In this document: piece after piece, positions 42,472-51,540 of the stretch
Layout: each line of letters begins with the position of its first letter
Position numbering within the stretch: the stretch's first letter is position 1
Translations under genes and position numbers: made by a program
NCBI GenBank assembly: GCA_964481195.1
Contig: CAYZTB010000008.1
Coordinates: 22,229 to 86,228, forward strand
From: Palsa-948 sp964481195
GTDB lineage: Bacteria; Bacteroidota; Bacteroidia; Palsa-948
DNA: 64,000 bases
Direction of reading: 5' to 3'
Notes under the pieces: generated by a model
What the model was told of the DNA's origin: nothing
The model's database searches: none
The model's input: the letters and a program-made list of their open reading frames with translations, nothing else

Positions 42472-44559
42472 ATGAAAACAAAAATTTTCTCTACCGCTAT
42501 AGTTTTAGGACTTTTTTCTCTTTCACTTGCCGCGCAACAGCCTGCAGGCGCTACCTTAATGACCATTGGAGGTGAAAAAGTTGCCGTTGAAGAATTTGTG
42601 AATGTTTTTAAGAAAAACAATAATAAAGATGGCACCCCAATTGATAGAAAATCAATGGAGGAATATTTAAACTTGTATACTATTTTTCGTTTAAAAGTTA
42701 AAGAAGCGAAAGATATGGGTATTGATACAACTAAAACATTTATAGATGAGTTAGCGGGTTATAGAAAAACACTCTCTCAGCCATATCTTACTGAAAAAGA
42801 AACTATTGAATCACTTGTAAAGGAAGCTTATGATAGAATGAAATGGGACATACGCACCAGTCACATATTAATTAAGTTGGAAGCAGATCCTTCTCCTGAA
42901 GATACGCTAGAAGCATACAATAGGATTTTGTTGATTAAAGATTTTTTAAACAATAAAGCTACTCCTGTAGGTCTGAAAAAGTGTGAAACGTTAATTGTTG
43001 CGAATCACAAAGCTTCAAAATCTTCTGACACATCAGAGGTTTATAGAAAATTACAGCCTCTAAAAAATATGATGAAAATGAAAACTCATGAATTTGCCTA
43101 TGTAGCAAACACTACAACAGAGCATGATTCAAAAATTATTGGAGGAGATGTTGGTTATCTTACCGGATTAACAGGGCAAGGGTTCCCATATGAATACGAA
43201 AATGCCGCTTATAATGCTAAGGTTGGAGAACTAGTAGGTCCAGTTAGAACATCGATGGGTTATCATTTAATTCGAGTTACCGATAAAAGAGCGCACAAAG
43301 AAATTCGTGTTTCGCATCTTATGCTTCAGTTTAAAAGAGGCATGACTTTACTTGATTCCACTCAGCTAAAAGCGAGGGTCGATTCTATTTCAAAAGCAAT
43401 TAAAGGCGGAGCTGATTTTAATGAGCTAGTGTCCAATTTTTCAGATCATAAGCAAACAGCTAAAAAAGGCGGTGACCTAGGATGGTTGGCAGTAAGTTCA
43501 AATTTCCCACTGGAATTTAAAGATGCTGCATTTGAAATCAAAACTAAGAACTCGTACTCGTATCCTGTACAAACTCGTTTTGGATGGCATATCATTAAGT
43601 GGACAGATGAAAGGGAACTTCCATCCTTTGACTCACTAAAGGTAGAGCTAAAAGCAAAAATATTGCAAGATGGCCGTATGTCTGTTGCAAAAAATAAAAT
43701 GCTGCAAAAAATAAAAACGCAGTATCAATTTAAAGAGCTTTCTAAATCTTATACTGAGTTTTACTCAGTTGTAGATTCAACGCTTTTTATGGGATTGTGG
43801 AATATTTCTAAAGCAAAAGGGTTAAATAAACCGTTATTCAAGTTGCTGGATAAAACATTTACTCAAGAAGACTTTGCAAGATATATAGATAAGAATTATA
43901 AATTAATTTCTAAGATGCCTGTAAAGAGAACGGTGGACGCCTTGTATAAGCGGTTTGTAGATGAAAGCTCTATGAATTTTAAAGAAAGCAGACTGGAGCT
44001 TGAGTTTCCTGAATTTAAATTGTTGATGGATGAATACAGAGATGGAATATTGCTATTTAATTTAACTGATCAAAAAGTTTGGACCAAAGCAATTAAAGAC
44101 ACTACCGGTGCTAAAGAATATCATGAGAAGTTTAAAAATCATTTTATGTGGGATGATAGATTGGATGCATCGGTTTATACCTGCCGAGATGAGAAAACAG
44201 CTGATGGTATTAGAAAGATGTTAAAGAAAAACAAATCTGATGTGGATATTTTAACAGCTTTTAATAAGGACACTGCTATTAAAGTTTCTATTGAAAGTAA
44301 ACTTTTTTTGAAAGGCGAAAACACCATGATGGATGTTATTGGCTGGGCGCCAGGTGTTACTCAAAATCAACCCATAAAAGGGAAAGTTGTTTTCGCTAAC
44401 ATTAGAAAAATTGTTAAGTCAACGCCTAAAACATACATGGAGTCAAGAGGATTGGTAACAAGCGAGTATCAATCTTGGCTTGAAAAAGAGTGGGTAGAAT
44501 CCCTCAGGCAGAAATACCCAGTTACCGTTGATTCAAAAGTTTTCGATTCAATAAAGTAA
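42472..44559 (+). CDS. Periplasmic peptidyl-prolyl cis-trans isomerase (PpiC/SurA type)
   Basis: I choose ATG 42472, which gives a signal peptide (MKTKIFSTAIVLGLFSLSLA, cut near AAQQ); the TTG at 42433 would add 13 unneeded residues. Two parvulin rotamase domains are visible in the 695 residues: one around HILIKLEADPSPED to GPVRTSMGYHLIRVTDKR and one from RVSHLMLQFKRG to YPVQTRFGWHIIKWTDE. The family folds outer membrane proteins in the periplasm. First gene of an operon with two further SurA-like genes and a MoxR ATPase; the next gene begins 3 bp after its stop. Confidence 0.93.
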   Translation: MKTKIFSTAIVLGLFSLSLAAQQPAGATLMTIGGEKVAVEEFVNVFKKNNNKDGTPIDRKSMEEYLNLYTIFRLKVKEAKDMGIDTTKTFIDELAGYRKTLSQPYLTEKETIESLVKEAYDRMKWDIRTSHILIKLEADPSPEDTLEAYNRILLIKDFLNNKATPVGLKKCETLIVANHKASKSSDTSEVYRKLQPLKNMMKMKTHEFAYVANTTTEHDSKIIGGDVGYLTGLTGQGFPYEYENAAYNAKVGELVGPVRTSMGYHLIRVTDKRAHKEIRVSHLMLQFKRGMTLLDSTQLKARVDSISKAIKGGADFNELVSNFSDHKQTAKKGGDLGWLAVSSNFPLEFKDAAFEIKTKNSYSYPVQTRFGWHIIKWTDERELPSFDSLKVELKAKILQDGRMSVAKNKMLQKIKTQYQFKELSKSYTEFYSVVDSTLFMGLWNISKAKGLNKPLFKLLDKTFTQEDFARYIDKNYKLISKMPVKRTVDALYKRFVDESSMNFKESRLELEFPEFKLLMDEYRDGILLFNLTDQKVWTKAIKDTTGAKEYHEKFKNHFMWDDRLDASVYTCRDEKTADGIRKMLKKNKSDVDILTAFNKDTAIKVSIESKLFLKGENTMMDVIGWAPGVTQNQPIKGKVVFANIRKIVKSTPKTYMESRGLVTSEYQSWLEKEWVESLRQKYPVTVDSKVFDSIK

Positions 44560-44562
44560 TTA

Positions 44563-45453
44563 GTGGGTGTAGATAGACTTTTAAAGAATGGCAATACGAA
44601 ATGGGATATTACTATTCTTTTGATCGTTATTGTTGTCGGGTTTCTTTTTTCATCCTGTGATAATAAGGTTGCTAATTCATCGGAAGTACCATTAGCGCGT
44701 GTTGGAGATAGTTATTTGTTTTGGAGTGATGTTGAACACTCCTTTAGTGATAAAATTGAAGCCAAAGACAGTATTGAGATTGTGCAGAAATACATTCAGG
44801 ATTGGATAAAAGAAATGTTGGTTTTACATCAAGCAGAAAACAATCTAACAGATGAAAGAAAGAGTTTTGATAAAATGGTTGAAAATTATAGGAGGTCGTT
44901 AATTACCTATCAGTATGAAAGCGAGCTAGTAAGTCAAAAATTAGATACCGTAGTTAGTGATTTAGAAATAGAAAGATATTACCAGGAAAATAAAGGAAAT
45001 TTTGAACTTAAGGACAATATCATCAAGGTTAAATTCGTTAAAGTCAGAAAAAATGCACCTAAAATTGATAAAATTAAAGATTGGTACCGTTCGGATGACA
45101 CTAAGAGTATGGATGCCTTAGCAAACTACTGCCATCAATATGCAGAGAATTTTTTTTTAGATGATAATACATGGCTTTTATTTGACGATTTGTTGAAAGA
45201 GATTCCTATAAAGTTATATGATAAAGAGCAGTTTTTAAGAAACAATAGAATTATTGAAACACAGGACTCTACTTTTATGTACTTTGTAAACATCAAAGGA
45301 TTTATGACCAAAAACAGTGAGTCGCCTTTGTCATTTGAGCGAGCAAGTATTCAAAGTATTATAATCAATAAACGAAAAGTGGTTTTGATAAAGAAAATGA
45401 GAGAAGATATTTTTGAGGCTGGCATTAAAAACAAAACATTTGAAATTTTCTGA
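44563..45453 (+). CDS. SurA-N-like lipoprotein without recognisable rotamase domain
   Basis: The 296-residue product begins at GTG 44563 with a hydrophobic segment and lipobox (TILLIVIVVGFLFSSCDN), so it is probably a lipoprotein. The following part (VGDSYLFWSDVEHSF, DWIKEMLVLHQAENNLTDE) resembles the helical N-terminal chaperone domain of SurA, but I see no parvulin signature in the remainder. It lies between two true PPIase genes with 3-bp and 13-bp spacing, so an accessory chaperone role in outer membrane biogenesis is a reasonable inference. Confidence 0.8.
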   Translation: MGVDRLLKNGNTKWDITILLIVIVVGFLFSSCDNKVANSSEVPLARVGDSYLFWSDVEHSFSDKIEAKDSIEIVQKYIQDWIKEMLVLHQAENNLTDERKSFDKMVENYRRSLITYQYESELVSQKLDTVVSDLEIERYYQENKGNFELKDNIIKVKFVKVRKNAPKIDKIKDWYRSDDTKSMDALANYCHQYAENFFLDDNTWLLFDDLLKEIPIKLYDKEQFLRNNRIIETQDSTFMYFVNIKGFMTKNSESPLSFERASIQSIIINKRKVVLIKKMREDIFEAGIKNKTFEIF

Positions 45454-45466
45454 TATTAATTAAATA

Positions 45467-46804
45467 ATGAAAAGCATTTACATTACATCGATATTAGTTT
45501 TTTCTTTTTTGACATCATTTAGTCAGCAGCATGAATTAGACGCTGTTGTGGCAGTTGTAGGTGCTAGTCCGATTTTACAAAGTGAGTTAGAAGCAAAACG
45601 ATTCCAAGCTATTAAAGATTCATTGCCTTTTGATATTTGTGTAGCCTTAGAAGATTTACTCTATCAAAAGCTTCTCTTTGCTCAAGCAGTTAAAGATAGT
45701 GTGATAGTTAGTGATGAGCAAGTAGAAGAGGAGTTAGATAGGCGTTTAAGGCAATACATACCTCAGTTTGGCTCTATAAAAGCATTTGAAGCCTTTTTGG
45801 GAAAAAGTATAGAGAAATTTAAAGAAGAATCGAGAGAAGAGTTACGTGAGATACTATTGGGCCAACGTATGCAAGGTAAAATAACGGATCTTATTACGGT
45901 TTCCCCTGCAGAGGTGAGAGCATTTTTTGATTCCATTCCTTTGGATAGCATTCCGTTGGTTAATGCAGAAATGGAGGTGGGGCATATTGTTAAAATTCCG
46001 AAAATCAATCCAGAGCTAAAGAAATACGCAAAAGAGAAACTTGAGGATCTTCGTAAAGATATCATTGCAGGTAAAAAAGATTTTGCAACAGCTGCAATTA
46101 TCAATTCGATGGATCCGGGGTCTGCACCTCAAGGAGGTTTGTATAAAGAAATTCAGCGCGGCACTTTTGTTTCCGAATTTGATGCTGTTGCCTTCCGATC
46201 TAAAGAGAAAGAAGTGTCCGAAGTATTTGAAACAAGTTATGGTTATCATATTCTTATGGTTGAATCCAGACGAGGTGATGAAATAGATGTTCGACATATA
46301 TTAATAGCTCCACAGCCTTCACCAGCAGATTTATTAAATGCTAAATTGGCTTTAGATAGTATTGTTGATCTTGTAAAGAAAGATTCTATTACGTTTACAG
46401 AGGCTGCTTCGCGCTTTTCAGATGATGAGGAGACTAAGCATAATGGTGGACTTATTTCTAATCCCTATACCGGAAGTACAAAATTTGAAATGAATCAACT
46501 TAGCCAAATCGACCAGTTTTTAGTTTTTACGACTGATAAGTTGAAGACAGGAGAAATATCTTCTCCTTCAATCTCACAAGGTCGAGATGGGAAGCAGGTA
46601 TACCATGCCGTGTATGTAAAAAGCAGAACAGAGCCGCACCGAGCTAATTTAAAAGAAGACTATCAGCGCATTCAAGATGAAGCTTTAGCTCAAAAGAAAG
46701 AAAAGGTAATTCGTGCCTGGGTAAAGAAAAAAGTAGCTACAACCTATGTTCGAGTTTCAGATAAGTATAAATACTGTAATTTCGATAATCCTTGGGTAAA
46801 TTAA
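45467..46804 (+). CDS. surA: SurA-like periplasmic peptidyl-prolyl isomerase
   Basis: 445 residues with a signal peptide (MKSIYITSILVFSFLTSFSQ), a SurA N-terminal helical domain (LDAVVAVVGASPILQSELEAKR), and two parvulin domains (MEVGHIVKIPKINPELK to VFETSYGYHILMVESRRGD; DVRHILIAPQPSPAD to the final part). SurA escorts unfolded barrel proteins to the BAM complex. Arrangement SurA_N-PPIase-PPIase and length are those of the SurA family. Third gene in the operon; the MoxR ATPase follows after 10 bp. Confidence 0.93.
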   Translation: MKSIYITSILVFSFLTSFSQQHELDAVVAVVGASPILQSELEAKRFQAIKDSLPFDICVALEDLLYQKLLFAQAVKDSVIVSDEQVEEELDRRLRQYIPQFGSIKAFEAFLGKSIEKFKEESREELREILLGQRMQGKITDLITVSPAEVRAFFDSIPLDSIPLVNAEMEVGHIVKIPKINPELKKYAKEKLEDLRKDIIAGKKDFATAAIINSMDPGSAPQGGLYKEIQRGTFVSEFDAVAFRSKEKEVSEVFETSYGYHILMVESRRGDEIDVRHILIAPQPSPADLLNAKLALDSIVDLVKKDSITFTEAASRFSDDEETKHNGGLISNPYTGSTKFEMNQLSQIDQFLVFTTDKLKTGEISSPSISQGRDGKQVYHAVYVKSRTEPHRANLKEDYQRIQDEALAQKKEKVIRAWVKKKVATTYVRVSDKYKYCNFDNPWVN

Positions 46805-46814
46805 TATTTGACAA

Positions 46815-47780
46815 ATGAATTTTAAAGACGATGTAGAAGCGGTAAATGCACTGCGAGATAAGTATAAAGTTCTTACCAAAGAAATCGGCAAAGTTATTAT
46901 TGGTCAGGATAAAATTGTTGAAGATGTATTAATCTGTGTGCTTAGTAAAGGTCATTGTCTTTTAGTGGGTGTTCCTGGGTTAGCAAAAACACTTTTAGTG
47001 AACACAGTTTCTCAGGTTCTTGGTTTGCAATATAGCCGTATTCAATTCACTCCAGATCTAATGCCTTCTGACATCATAGGAACTGAAATATTAGATGAAA
47101 ACAGGCAGTTTAAATTTGTGAAAGGTCCATTATTCTCCAACATTGTTCTAGCAGATGAAATTAACAGAACACCTCCTAAAACTCAAGCAGCTCTTTTGGA
47201 GGCCATGCAAGAGAGGTCTGTTACTACAGCAGGGAAGAAGTATGAATTAGGAAATCCGTTTTTTGTATTGGCTACACAAAATCCGATAGAGCAAGAGGGT
47301 ACCTACCCATTGCCAGAAGCACAGTTAGATAGATTTATGTTCAATGTATGGCTTACTTATCCAACATTTTTGGAAGAAATTACAGTTGTGAAAAACACGA
47401 CCTCAAATTATAAAACTGATTTAAATGTAGTGTTAAGCAGTGAAGAAATCCTTTATTTCCAAGAGTTAGTTAGACGTGTTCCTGTTCCTGATAATGTATT
47501 AGAATACGCAGTTCGCTTAGCTACATCAACAAGACCAGAAAGTGATAACGCTACAGATAATGTAAAACAATATATTTCTTGGGGAGCAGGCCCTAGGGCA
47601 TCTCAATATTTGGTTTTAGGTGCAAAAGCACATGCCGTAATTCATGGAAAATATTCTCCAGATATTGAAGATGTGCGAGCAGTAGCTACAGCTATTCTTC
47701 GACACAGGATTGTTAGGAATTATAAAGCAGAAGCAGAAGGAGTAACTTCCGAAGCATTAATTCAGGAACTGCTAAAATAG
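46815..47780 (+). CDS. MoxR-family AAA+ ATPase
   Basis: The 321-residue protein shows Walker A GVPGLAKTLLVN, IQFTPDLMPSDIIG, Walker B NIVLADEINRTPPKTQAALLEAM with the MoxR-typical EINR, sensor 1 LATQNPIEQEGTYPLPEAQLDRF, and the lid helices with ISWGAGPRASQYL. MoxR ATPases act as chaperone-like remodelers, usually with VWA-domain proteins encoded nearby; none is present here after the stop. Last gene of the periplasmic chaperone operon, a grouping common in Bacteroidota. Confidence 0.95.
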   Translation: MNFKDDVEAVNALRDKYKVLTKEIGKVIIGQDKIVEDVLICVLSKGHCLLVGVPGLAKTLLVNTVSQVLGLQYSRIQFTPDLMPSDIIGTEILDENRQFKFVKGPLFSNIVLADEINRTPPKTQAALLEAMQERSVTTAGKKYELGNPFFVLATQNPIEQEGTYPLPEAQLDRFMFNVWLTYPTFLEEITVVKNTTSNYKTDLNVVLSSEEILYFQELVRRVPVPDNVLEYAVRLATSTRPESDNATDNVKQYISWGAGPRASQYLVLGAKAHAVIHGKYSPDIEDVRAVATAILRHRIVRNYKAEAEGVTSEALIQELLK

Positions 47781-47781
47781 G

Positions 47782-48150
47782 TTAGTTGTTAAGAGCTCCA
47801 TTCGTTACCCAATATTTTACCTTACAAACAGTTTCATCCGATAATTTAGCAGAATTGTCGGGCATTTTTTTGTAGCCTTTAAGATGTGCCACGGTTCCTA
47901 ATAACTTGTCATTATCTACATATTTTTTAACGTTATCATAGCCATTTAAATTTACTTTCCCTTTTTTGTTGTTATCGTTGTGACAACTGATGCAATGTGA
48001 CTTGATTATAGGGTTTACTACATTGGAAAAACAAATACTATCCGCTACCCAATTTGTTGTATCGCATTGAATCGTATCTGGGCTTTCTTTTTTACATTGA
48101 GATAATAAAAATACAATGATTATTGGAAGAGCAAAATTCTTGTAGTTCAT
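47782..48150 (-). CDS. Small lipoprotein with one c-type heme motif
   Basis: 122 residues with a lipoprotein signal (FALPIIIVFLLSQC) and a single heme c site, SHCISCHND, plus a downstream Met (YKKMPDNSA) suitable as the sixth ligand. Such small lipoprotein cytochromes ferry electrons or are remnants of planctomycete-type cytochrome domains (PSCyt1-like). Its 3' end faces the MoxR gene (1 bp apart); upstream is tamL on the same strand, 11 bp away, so co-transcription is likely. Confidence 0.85.
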   Translation of the reverse strand: MNYKNFALPIIIVFLLSQCKKESPDTIQCDTTNWVADSICFSNVVNPIIKSHCISCHNDNNKKGKVNLNGYDNVKKYVDNDKLLGTVAHLKGYKKMPDNSAKLSDETVCKVKYWVTNGALNN

Positions 48151-48161
48151 AAAATATTAAA

Positions 48162-50660
48162 TTAAAAGGGATATCCAATCCCAAAGTTTAAGAATGTTTC
48201 CATCGGTTTTCCAAACATCCAACGATCATCAGGTTTTCGAGCTGGATCTTTTAATTTAAAAGCCCAGTCAAGTCTGAGGATGAAAAAATTAAAATCTAAT
48301 CGTATGCCCATTCCTGCTCCAATTGCAATTTGCTGATAAAATGCTTCGGTGGAGTCGCTAGTTGTAAAATTGAAATCACCTTGAGGAAAACTTTTTTGAT
48401 AATTCCTAAGCCAAATATTTCCTGCATCTACAAAATATGCAGCATTAAGTAGTTTAATAATCTTGAAACGATACTCTAGATTCATCTCTAATTTAGTGTC
48501 TCCAATTTTATCAGCAAAATTACTGTTGGTTGAATCACTATATCCTCCAGGACCTAATGTTCTTGCTTGCCAAGCTCTTAAGCTATTGGGGCCTCCTGCA
48601 AAAAAGCTTTTTTCCAAGGGTAATGCACGTAAATTATGAAGTGGCTTTCCAATACCAAAAGCTATTCTGTAAACAAGTTTAGATTTTTCACCTAATATTT
48701 TGTAAAAACGATAATCAATATCCGATCTTAGGTATTGCGAGAATGGTATGTTTTCAATAGTATAACTTATTCCCTCAGGTTTAGGATCGTAATCTAGTTC
48801 TTGAATATGCTTGTCGATTAGATTAAATATACCTCGCATCATATTCCCTGAAGCCTCTGCTCCAAATCGTAAGTACGAAAAGCTTTTTTTCTTACGTGTT
48901 TCTTGGTTGCTGAAAATAAATGCATAACGAGATCCCAAAGTAAAGTGAGGGGAGTAGCTGTTTTTAAGAAACAAATCTTTGCTATTGTCTATTGTTTGCT
49001 GAAGTTGAGGGGCTACATCAAAAATATTGACCAGGTTAAACTCTATTGGATTTATTATATGTCGTTTAGCAGCAGTTTCATTCCAGGAATATCCAAACGC
49101 TGTATTTGCTATTGATCTTCCGTAATCAGGCCGTCTTTGAAAATTATAATTAGCAGTTAAATTAGTTTTAGCATTATTGTTTTTAGAGGTGCTAAAAGAA
49201 AAAGGGGTAACAAAGCGAGGTATGTAAAGATTTACTTCACTTCCAAGTTCCAATGTATTAAATGGAATAGGGGACTCAATACCTGTTAATATTTGATTTT
49301 CCTCTTTTATTTTAGTTTTTTGAACTTCAAGTGCCCCTTTTAGTTTTACTTCAAAAAGCTCTCCTCCTTTTAAAGTGTTTTTGTTTTGATATATTAGACT
49401 TCCTGCAACTCCTAATGTGCCCGATGTATTAATACCCTCGGTTTCTGCTGAAAATGATTGTTTAGGGATGTTGGATAAGTAAATAAAGCAATCTACTTCC
49501 GAACTGCTAGTAATTACATATTGAATTTGAATGGAGCGAAATAATTTTAATTCAGCTAATCTTTTATACGTTTGGTCTGTGTGACTTTGTTGGAAAAGTT
49601 CCCCTTTGGAGATAAAAACGGCATCTGTTACTAATCTAGGTTTATAGCGTAAGCCTCCGGTACTTAATAGATAATAGTCGTTGTAGGAAAGAGTGTCGTG
49701 TGGTGATGATTTTAGTTTAGCATCGTAATCGGTATGTATATACAGGTTTTTAACATAGAACCTTAGATGAGATGTTTCAACCAATGAGTCATGGTTTTCT
49801 GTATTTTTTTTCACAGGGTTTTTTATTCCTATTTTAACATCAACTTGGTTTGTACCTAAGCTGCTGTCAATTTCGTAGTATATAAATTCTTTAGAGAAAA
49901 GATAATAACCATCGTTTCTTAAAACTGAGGTTATTCGGTCTCGCTCCTTTTGAAGCACTTCTACATCGTAATTGTTTCCTGGTTTTATTAGTTTAGAAGA
50001 TGCGTTTGATGTTACGTAGTATTGTAAGAGTTCGTCTTTTATGTCATACGTAACATTTCGAAATACATGAGGCTTGCCAGCGTTTATCAGATAATGTACT
50101 ATCGTCTTTTTGTTTTTTGTATGAACAGAATCGTTGACCGTGCTATTAAAGTAGCCTTTGTTGTGTAAATAAAGGTTTATCTGTTTTGCAGATTTTTGAG
50201 CCAACAACGAGTCAAATACTACAGGCGGCTCACCGATTCGAAGTAGCCATTCCCTCCTCGTAAGAGCATTTTTTTTCTTTAAATGTATTTTTTTAGGTTT
50301 TTTTCCATTTGCTTCTCTTTTTAAGTTTATCCTGTTTCCTTTTTCAATTCTAGCTGAATTTATTGATTCAATTTTTGCATTTCTTCTGGTTTTTTTATCA
50401 TTTAATTTCTTCTGATTTACACTGTTGTATACGTGTAGGTAAAACTTCCAAAACAATACTTTCTTGTTTGGCTTTTGTTTTATATAAGATTCTATTTCGC
50501 TTTTGTCAAGAAAAAATGATTTTGTGGAAACAACATTTTTAGTTAGGAGAGTTTCGCCTTCAGCCAATTTTTTAGTAGAGTTGCATGATGTAAATAGTAA
50601 AATGAGGAGATTAATACCTAGAAAACAGGTTATAGAGTATATCCAAGTAAGTTTCTTCAT
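48162..50660 (-). CDS. tamL: TamL-like outer membrane lipoprotein of the Omp85 family
   Basis: ATG 50660 gives a lipoprotein signal with lipobox (ITCFLGINLLILLFTSCNST); the frame upstream to 50690 adds 10 residues before it. The 832-residue protein has POTRA-type repeats (NLYLHNKGYFNSTVNDSV, ITSVLRNDGYYLFSKEF) and a C-terminal 16-strand-type barrel with the family signature GGPNSLRAWQARTLGPGGYSD and the last strand ETFLNFGIGYPF. A lipoprotein Omp85 with these features is the Bacteroidota TamL, partner of TamB in outer membrane assembly. It is divergent from the rRNA methylase. Confidence 0.9.
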   Translation of the reverse strand: MKKLTWIYSITCFLGINLLILLFTSCNSTKKLAEGETLLTKNVVSTKSFFLDKSEIESYIKQKPNKKVLFWKFYLHVYNSVNQKKLNDKKTRRNAKIESINSARIEKGNRINLKREANGKKPKKIHLKKKNALTRREWLLRIGEPPVVFDSLLAQKSAKQINLYLHNKGYFNSTVNDSVHTKNKKTIVHYLINAGKPHVFRNVTYDIKDELLQYYVTSNASSKLIKPGNNYDVEVLQKERDRITSVLRNDGYYLFSKEFIYYEIDSSLGTNQVDVKIGIKNPVKKNTENHDSLVETSHLRFYVKNLYIHTDYDAKLKSSPHDTLSYNDYYLLSTGGLRYKPRLVTDAVFISKGELFQQSHTDQTYKRLAELKLFRSIQIQYVITSSSEVDCFIYLSNIPKQSFSAETEGINTSGTLGVAGSLIYQNKNTLKGGELFEVKLKGALEVQKTKIKEENQILTGIESPIPFNTLELGSEVNLYIPRFVTPFSFSTSKNNNAKTNLTANYNFQRRPDYGRSIANTAFGYSWNETAAKRHIINPIEFNLVNIFDVAPQLQQTIDNSKDLFLKNSYSPHFTLGSRYAFIFSNQETRKKKSFSYLRFGAEASGNMMRGIFNLIDKHIQELDYDPKPEGISYTIENIPFSQYLRSDIDYRFYKILGEKSKLVYRIAFGIGKPLHNLRALPLEKSFFAGGPNSLRAWQARTLGPGGYSDSTNSNFADKIGDTKLEMNLEYRFKIIKLLNAAYFVDAGNIWLRNYQKSFPQGDFNFTTSDSTEAFYQQIAIGAGMGIRLDFNFFILRLDWAFKLKDPARKPDDRWMFGKPMETFLNFGIGYPF

Positions 50661-50723
50661 TACTTTTGTCTTAAACAACAAGTGAGCCAAGCGAAATTAA
50701 TAATTAGGGTTTACAATAGTTGC

Positions 50724-50731
50724 TAATTTTG
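50724..50731 (+). promoter_or_regulatory. Bacteroidota -7 promoter element for the methylase-porQ-cmk transcript
   Basis: TAATTTTG fits TAnnTTTG and ends 25 bp before the ATG at 50757. The next gene starts 43 bp after this gene's stop, so one transcript could cover methylase, porQ and cmk. Confidence 0.45.
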
Positions 50732-50756
50732 AGAGGAATATGAACTATAGATTGTT

Positions 50757-51497
50757 ATGATTTCTAAAGCGCAAATAAAAGAAATAAGGCAGTTGCATCA
50801 AAAAAAGCAACGCGATGAACAAGGGTTATTTATAGCTGAAGGACCTAAAGTGGTTTTAGACCTTTTAATGTCTAAATTCAAGCAGAATAAGATATATGCC
50901 ACAAAGGAATTTATTTCTAATAACAGCAATATTGATTGTCAAGAAATCAACGCAAAAGAACTTGAAAGTCTATCGGGCTTATCTTCTCCTAATCAGGTAC
51001 TTGGTGTTTTTAAATATAAGCTTTTAACAGCCAATCTTATTGCATTAAAACAAGAGTTGGTGCTTGGGTTAGATGATGTAAGAGATCCAGGCAACTTAGG
51101 TGCTATTATTCGGATAGCAGATTGGTTTGGAATTAATCACATTTTTTGCTCAAAGAGCTGTGTTGATGTTTATAATCCTAAAGTTGTACAATCAACTATG
51201 GGTTCAATAGCTAGGGTGAATGTTTACTATTCAGATTTATTAGAAACCATTAAGGTTTTTGATAATGTGTATGGTGCCGTTCTGAATGGAGAATCCTTAT
51301 ATGCATGTAAAGTTCCTACTTCTGGAATAGTAATTATTGGAAATGAATCTAATGGCATATCCAATGATTTGTTGGAACAGCTTACGCATAAAATTACTAT
51401 TCCTAGCCTTTCTTCTGGGGCAGAATCCCTTAATGCTGCAATGGCTACCGCAATCATTTGTTCAGAATTTAAAAGGATTATTACTCCTAAGCAATAA
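50757..51497 (+). CDS. TrmH/SpoU family RNA 2'-O-methyltransferase
   Basis: The 246-residue product has an N-terminal substrate-binding domain (FIAEGPKVVLDLL) and the SPOUT trefoil-knot domain with motif 1 LDDVRDPGNLGAIIRIADWFG, motif 2 IVIGNESNGIS and motif 3 IPSLSSGAESLNAAMATAI. Members methylate 23S rRNA (RlmB-like) or tRNA ribose. The exact target cannot be read from the sequence. Length is normal. Confidence 0.93.
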   Translation: MISKAQIKEIRQLHQKKQRDEQGLFIAEGPKVVLDLLMSKFKQNKIYATKEFISNNSNIDCQEINAKELESLSGLSSPNQVLGVFKYKLLTANLIALKQELVLGLDDVRDPGNLGAIIRIADWFGINHIFCSKSCVDVYNPKVVQSTMGSIARVNVYYSDLLETIKVFDNVYGAVLNGESLYACKVPTSGIVIIGNESNGISNDLLEQLTHKITIPSLSSGAESLNAAMATAIICSEFKRIITPKQ

Positions 51498-51540
51498 ATT
51501 TATACCTCATTCGTTTGCAAAATCTGATTATCTTGGCTAA

